Below, one piece after another: positions 44,304 through 47,089 of a DNA stretch of 47,089 bases (position 1 is the first letter of the stretch; each line of letters begins with the position of its first letter). The stretch comes from an uncultured SAR116 cluster alpha proteobacterium (lineage in GTDB: Bacteria > Pseudomonadota > Alphaproteobacteria > Puniceispirillales > Marisalimonadaceae). The notes beneath the pieces were generated by a model. That model did not search any database. It saw only the letters and a list, made by a program, of their open reading frames with translations, and was not told the DNA's origin. Made by a program: the position numbers and the translations under genes. The stretch covers positions 1 through 47,089 of the forward strand of contig CACOVB010000003.1 of the NCBI GenBank assembly GCA_902630555.1. The letters run 5' to 3'.

Positions 44304-46169
44304 ATGGAAAAGAATGTTGATGTAATAGTAGTTGGTGGCGGTCATGCTGGTATTGAGGCTTCAAGTGCTATAGCTAGGTTCGGCGGTAAGGTATTATTAA
44401 TTACATTAAAAAAAAATCAAATTGGTGAAATGTCTTGTAATCCAGCTATAGGAGGCCTTGGTAAAGGCCACTTAGTTAGAGAAATCGATGCATTAGATGG
44501 TATTATGGGAAGAGCTATAGATCAGTCTGGCATTCAGTTTAGAATGTTAAATAGATCTAAAGGTCCAGCGGTTCATGGGCCTAGATCTCAGGCCGATAGA
44601 AGTTTATACAAAAAAAGTGTCCAAGAAATACTATTAAATCAGCAAAAAATTAGAGTTATTGAAGGATTTGTTGATGATTTAATAATTGACAATAAAGAAA
44701 TTAAAGGTGTTGTTTTAAATAATGATAAAAAATTCTTTTGTAGTTCATTAGTTATTACAACTGGCACATTTCTTGGTGGAAAAATATTTGTTGGTAATGA
44801 AACATTTGAGGCTGGACGCATAGGCGACAAATCATCCTCTAAACTTTCTCAAAAGATAAGAAACCTTGGTTTTCCAGTAGGTCGTCTTAAAACAGGAACC
44901 CCCCCAAGGCTAGTAAAAAATACAATTGACTGGAATTTAATTGAATTACAATCAGCTGATGAAAATCCCGTTCCATTCTCATATTTAACTCCTAAAATAG
45001 AAGTTTCTCAAATTAAATGTGGAATAACTAGAACAACTGAAAAAACACATAATATTATTGAAGAAAATTTAAAAAAATCTCCTGTATTTTCAGGTTCTAT
45101 AAAAGGTTATGGACCTCGATATTGTCCTAGTATAGAAGATAAGGTTAATAGATTTAAGGATAAAACATCTCATCAGGTATTTTTAGAGCCTGAAGGATTG
45201 GATAGTGATTTAATATATCCAAATGGAATTTCAACAAGCTTACCAAAAGAAATTCAAGAAAAATTTATTAAAACTATACCAGGCTTAAAGAATGTTAAGA
45301 TACAAGAGTATGGTTATGCCGTTGAATATGATTATATTGACCCCAGAAGTCTAAAATATACTTTAGAGTCAAAAATAGTAAAAAACTTATTTTTTGCTGG
45401 ACAAATTAATGGAACAACTGGTTATGAAGAAGCTGCTGCACAAGGCTTAGTAGCAGGTGTAAATAGTGTATTAAAAGCTAAAAAATCTAATTTAAAATTT
45501 TTATTGAATAGAACAGAGAGTTATATTGGTGTCATGATAGATGATTTAGTTACTCGAGGTGCGCCTGAACCTTATAGAATGTTTACTTCGAGAGCTGAAT
45601 ATAGATTATTATTAAGATCTGACAACGCCGACCAAAGATTGACTGATAAAGCAATTAGTTTTGGAATAGTTAGTAATAAAAGAAAAAAAGTGTGGTTAAC
45701 TAAAAAGAAATCTTTAAATGACTTAAAACAATATATAATGAATTTGAAATTAAATGGTGAACAACTAGAAAAATTAGGTATAAAAGTTTTAAAAAATGGA
45801 AACATACCTTCAGTTCACAATTTGATTACAGGAAACAAAGCTTCTTTAGAGAAAATAATTACAAACTTCGAATATAAAAAACAATTCTCAATTGATTGTA
45901 TAAATCAAATAGAAATAGATATTAAATATGATATTTACATAAAACGTCAGCTTAATGATATTAAACAATTCGAATCCGAACAACAAACATTAATACCTAA
46001 AGAGATAAACTATAGTCAAATTAAAGGATTATCAAACGAATCTATTGATATTTTAAATCAACATAAGCCCGAAAATATTAGGCAAGCTTCACTATTGCCA
46101 GGCTTTACATCATCTGCTGTTTTTTTACTTTTATATCACATCAAAAATAAAAAAACCAAATTAGCTTAA
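44304..46169 (+). CDS. mnmG: tRNA uridine 5-carboxymethylaminomethyl modification enzyme MnmG (GidA)
   Basis: MnmG is the FAD-dependent partner of MnmE. It has 621 residues with the N-terminal FAD-binding [19 protein letters not shown] (about residues 6-24), [26 protein letters not shown] (split motif with the catalytic-region Cys; about 42-66), [11 protein letters not shown] (about 193-203), [34 protein letters not shown] (about 365-385) and the C-terminal helical tRNA-binding domain. It starts immediately after the mnmE TGA and overlaps rsmG by one base (TAATG). Confidence 0.97.
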   Translation: MEKNVDVIVVGGGHAGIEASSAIARFGGKVLLITLKKNQIGEMSCNPAIGGLGKGHLVREIDALDGIMGRAIDQSGIQFRMLNRSKGPAVHGPRSQADRSLYKKSVQEILLNQQKIRVIEGFVDDLIIDNKEIKGVVLNNDKKFFCSSLVITTGTFLGGKIFVGNETFEAGRIGDKSSSKLSQKIRNLGFPVGRLKTGTPPRLVKNTIDWNLIELQSADENPVPFSYLTPKIEVSQIKCGITRTTEKTHNIIEENLKKSPVFSGSIKGYGPRYCPSIEDKVNRFKDKTSHQVFLEPEGLDSDLIYPNGISTSLPKEIQEKFIKTIPGLKNVKIQEYGYAVEYDYIDPRSLKYTLESKIVKNLFFAGQINGTTGYEEAAAQGLVAGVNSVLKAKKSNLKFLLNRTESYIGVMIDDLVTRGAPEPYRMFTSRAEYRLLLRSDNADQRLTDKAISFGIVSNKRKKVWLTKKKSLNDLKQYIMNLKLNGEQLEKLGIKVLKNGNIPSVHNLITGNKASLEKIITNFEYKKQFSIDCINQIEIDIKYDIYIKRQLNDIKQFESEQQTLIPKEINYSQIKGLSNESIDILNQHKPENIRQASLLPGFTSSAVFLLLYHIKNKKTKLA

Positions 46170-46816
46170 TGAAGAAAAAGTTTTCTAGATTAAAAAAACA
46201 TATTAATGTTTCACATGAAACATTAGAAAAGCTAGTTATATATTTTGACCTTTTAAATTTTTGGCAAAAAAAAATGAATTTAGTTAGTAACAACTCACTG
46301 GAAGATGCAGAAACACGACACTTTTTAGATTCTGCTCAATTATATATTTTCTGCAAAAATTTAAATGGTAATATAGTTGATTTTGGTACTGGTGCTGGAT
46401 TTCCAGGAGCAGTTTTATCAATTTTAGGTGCATCAAAAATTGTTTTAGTGGAGTCAAACAAAAAAAAATGTAATTTTTTAACAAGATTAAAAAAAGAGAC
46501 TAATAGCAATTTTAAAATTGTTAATTCAAGAATTGAAAGCTTAGATTTTTTAGATCCATCTTTAATTGTATCAAGGGCCTTAACATCTACAAAAAATTTA
46601 ATGCTTTTTTCCATTAATCATATGCTTAAATCAAAAAAAATAAATTCTAAGAAAGAGGCTATCAAAAACCTCCCTAACCTATTGTTTTTAAAGGGAAAAA
46701 CATTCAAAGATGAATTAAATGAGATACCTGAAAATTTAAAAATAAAATTTCAAACTTTTCCTTCTATTACAAGTGCAGAAAGTAGAATTTTATTGTATAG
46801 TAAAAATATTTTATGA
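46169..46816 (+). CDS. rsmG: 16S rRNA 7-methylguanosine(527) methyltransferase RsmG (GidB)
   Basis: RsmG methylates N7 of G527 in 16S rRNA; its loss gives low-level streptomycin resistance. It has 215 residues with [10 protein letters not shown] at 13-22, the [28 protein letters not shown] segment (split), [17 protein letters not shown] (about residues 70-86, S-adenosylmethionine loop) and [11 protein letters not shown]. Codons 13-18 form a parS-like site, as in many alphaproteobacteria, where VSRET is usual and here is VSHET. It overlaps mnmG by one base and parA by four (ATGA). Confidence 0.95.
   Translation: MKKKFSRLKKHINVSHETLEKLVIYFDLLNFWQKKMNLVSNNSLEDAETRHFLDSAQLYIFCKNLNGNIVDFGTGAGFPGAVLSILGASKIVLVESNKKKCNFLTRLKKETNSNFKIVNSRIESLDFLDPSLIVSRALTSTKNLMLFSINHMLKSKKINSKKEAIKNLPNLLFLKGKTFKDELNEIPENLKIKFQTFPSITSAESRILLYSKNIL
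46207..46222. promoter_or_regulatory. parS-like site inside rsmG
   Basis: TGTTTCACATGAAACA differs from the parS consensus TGTTTCACGTGAAACA only at the central G, which is A. It lies within codons 13-18 of rsmG, about 600 bases upstream of parA, a common location for parS in this class. The central change breaks the CpG and converts the usual Arg codon to His. Confidence 0.7.
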
Positions 46817-47089
46817 CTTTAATTAATACTAATATTATTGCAATAGCTAATCAAAAAGGGGGCGTTGGGAAGACAACAACTGTCATTAATCTTGCTACTG
46901 CAATGGCTGCATGTAATAAAAAAGTCTTAATTATTGATTCAGATCCTCAAGGAAATGCTAGCACTGGTTTAGGTTTAGATAAAACAGTTCTAAAAAATAG
47001 TTTTTACGATTTAATTAGAGGTGATATTTCAATTAACAAAGTAATCGTTAAAACTCAAATTCCTAATTTATTTATAATTCCTACCTCTA
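46813..47089 (+). CDS. parA: Chromosome partitioning ATPase ParA (partial, N-terminus only)
   Basis: The first 92 codons of a ParA/Soj ATPase are present before the window ends. The deviant Walker A motif is in [19 protein letters not shown] (about residues 9-27) with both signature lysines, followed by [16 protein letters not shown] (about 43-58). ParA with ParB and parS moves replicated origins apart. The ATG overlaps the rsmG stop in ATGA. parB is expected just outside the window. Confidence 0.93.
   Translation, partial: MTLINTNIIAIANQKGGVGKTTTVINLATAMAACNKKVLIIDSDPQGNASTGLGLDKTVLKNSFYDLIRGDISINKVIVKTQIPNLFIIPTS

Overview
The window is a gene-dense, very AT-rich (roughly 70-75% A+T by eye) stretch of a bacterial chromosome. 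The gene set and gene order point to a free-living alphaproteobacterium with a streamlined genome. Supporting blocks are mutS-glnD-murJ-trpS-nfu, tsaB-rimI...miaB-phoH-ybeY-corC-lnt, grpE next to rph-rdgB-hemW, lpoA/rsmI/gshB, hisB-hisH-hisA-hisF-hisE-hinT, and secB/dnaQ-coaE // hemE-hemJ-rho-mnmE-mnmG-rsmG-parA. Low-GC marine lineages (SAR11-like, HIMB59-like or AEGEAN-169-like) fit, but the sequence alone does not fix the taxon. I found no tRNA, rRNA, insertion sequence, prophage or CRISPR array.

Layout. 1-7561 (minus): lnt (cut by the window edge), corC, ybeY, phoH and miaB, then an acyltransferase pair resembling the ornithine-lipid enzymes OlsA/OlsB, then rimI and tsaB. 7560-9597: a secreted polysaccharide deacetylase-like protein and a Bax-like glucosaminidase, convergent, sitting between tsaB and nfu. 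9594-18217 (minus): nfu, trpS, murJ, glnD, mutS. 18325-22113: maeB (plus), a PfkB-type sugar/nucleoside kinase (minus) and an unrecognised lipoprotein (plus). 22088-26681 (minus): dapB, dnaJ, dnaK, grpE, with a heat-shock-type promoter before dnaK. 26771-33115: rph-rdgB-hemW, lpoA-like lipoprotein (minus), rsmI, BON-domain lipoprotein, gshB. 33130-38215 (minus): hinT, the his genes with an inserted acetyltransferase, smr and a Tim44-like gene. 38314-40000: secB (plus), dnaQ and coaE (minus).

40001-40220 is the largest intergenic space and the best candidate for the chromosomal replication origin. It lies next to hemE, carries a perfect DnaA box (TTATCCACA on the minus strand) and several degenerate ones, and marks a switch from mostly minus-strand genes (32 of 42) to exclusively plus-strand genes (7 of 7). 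To its right are two parS-like centromere sites: one contains the GTG start codon of mnmE, the other lies inside rsmG. parA begins at the window end. This is an origin plus segregation locus.

The most unusual single observation is hemJ (protoporphyrinogen oxidase). It is interrupted by an in-frame TAA, and directly after it, in the same frame, 25 codons encode the typical HemJ C-terminus. Otherwise the window is extremely compact: six convergent pairs have overlapping or nearly touching ends, several same-strand genes overlap by 1-26 bases, and tsaB and the deacetylase share the four bases CATG as divergent start codons.
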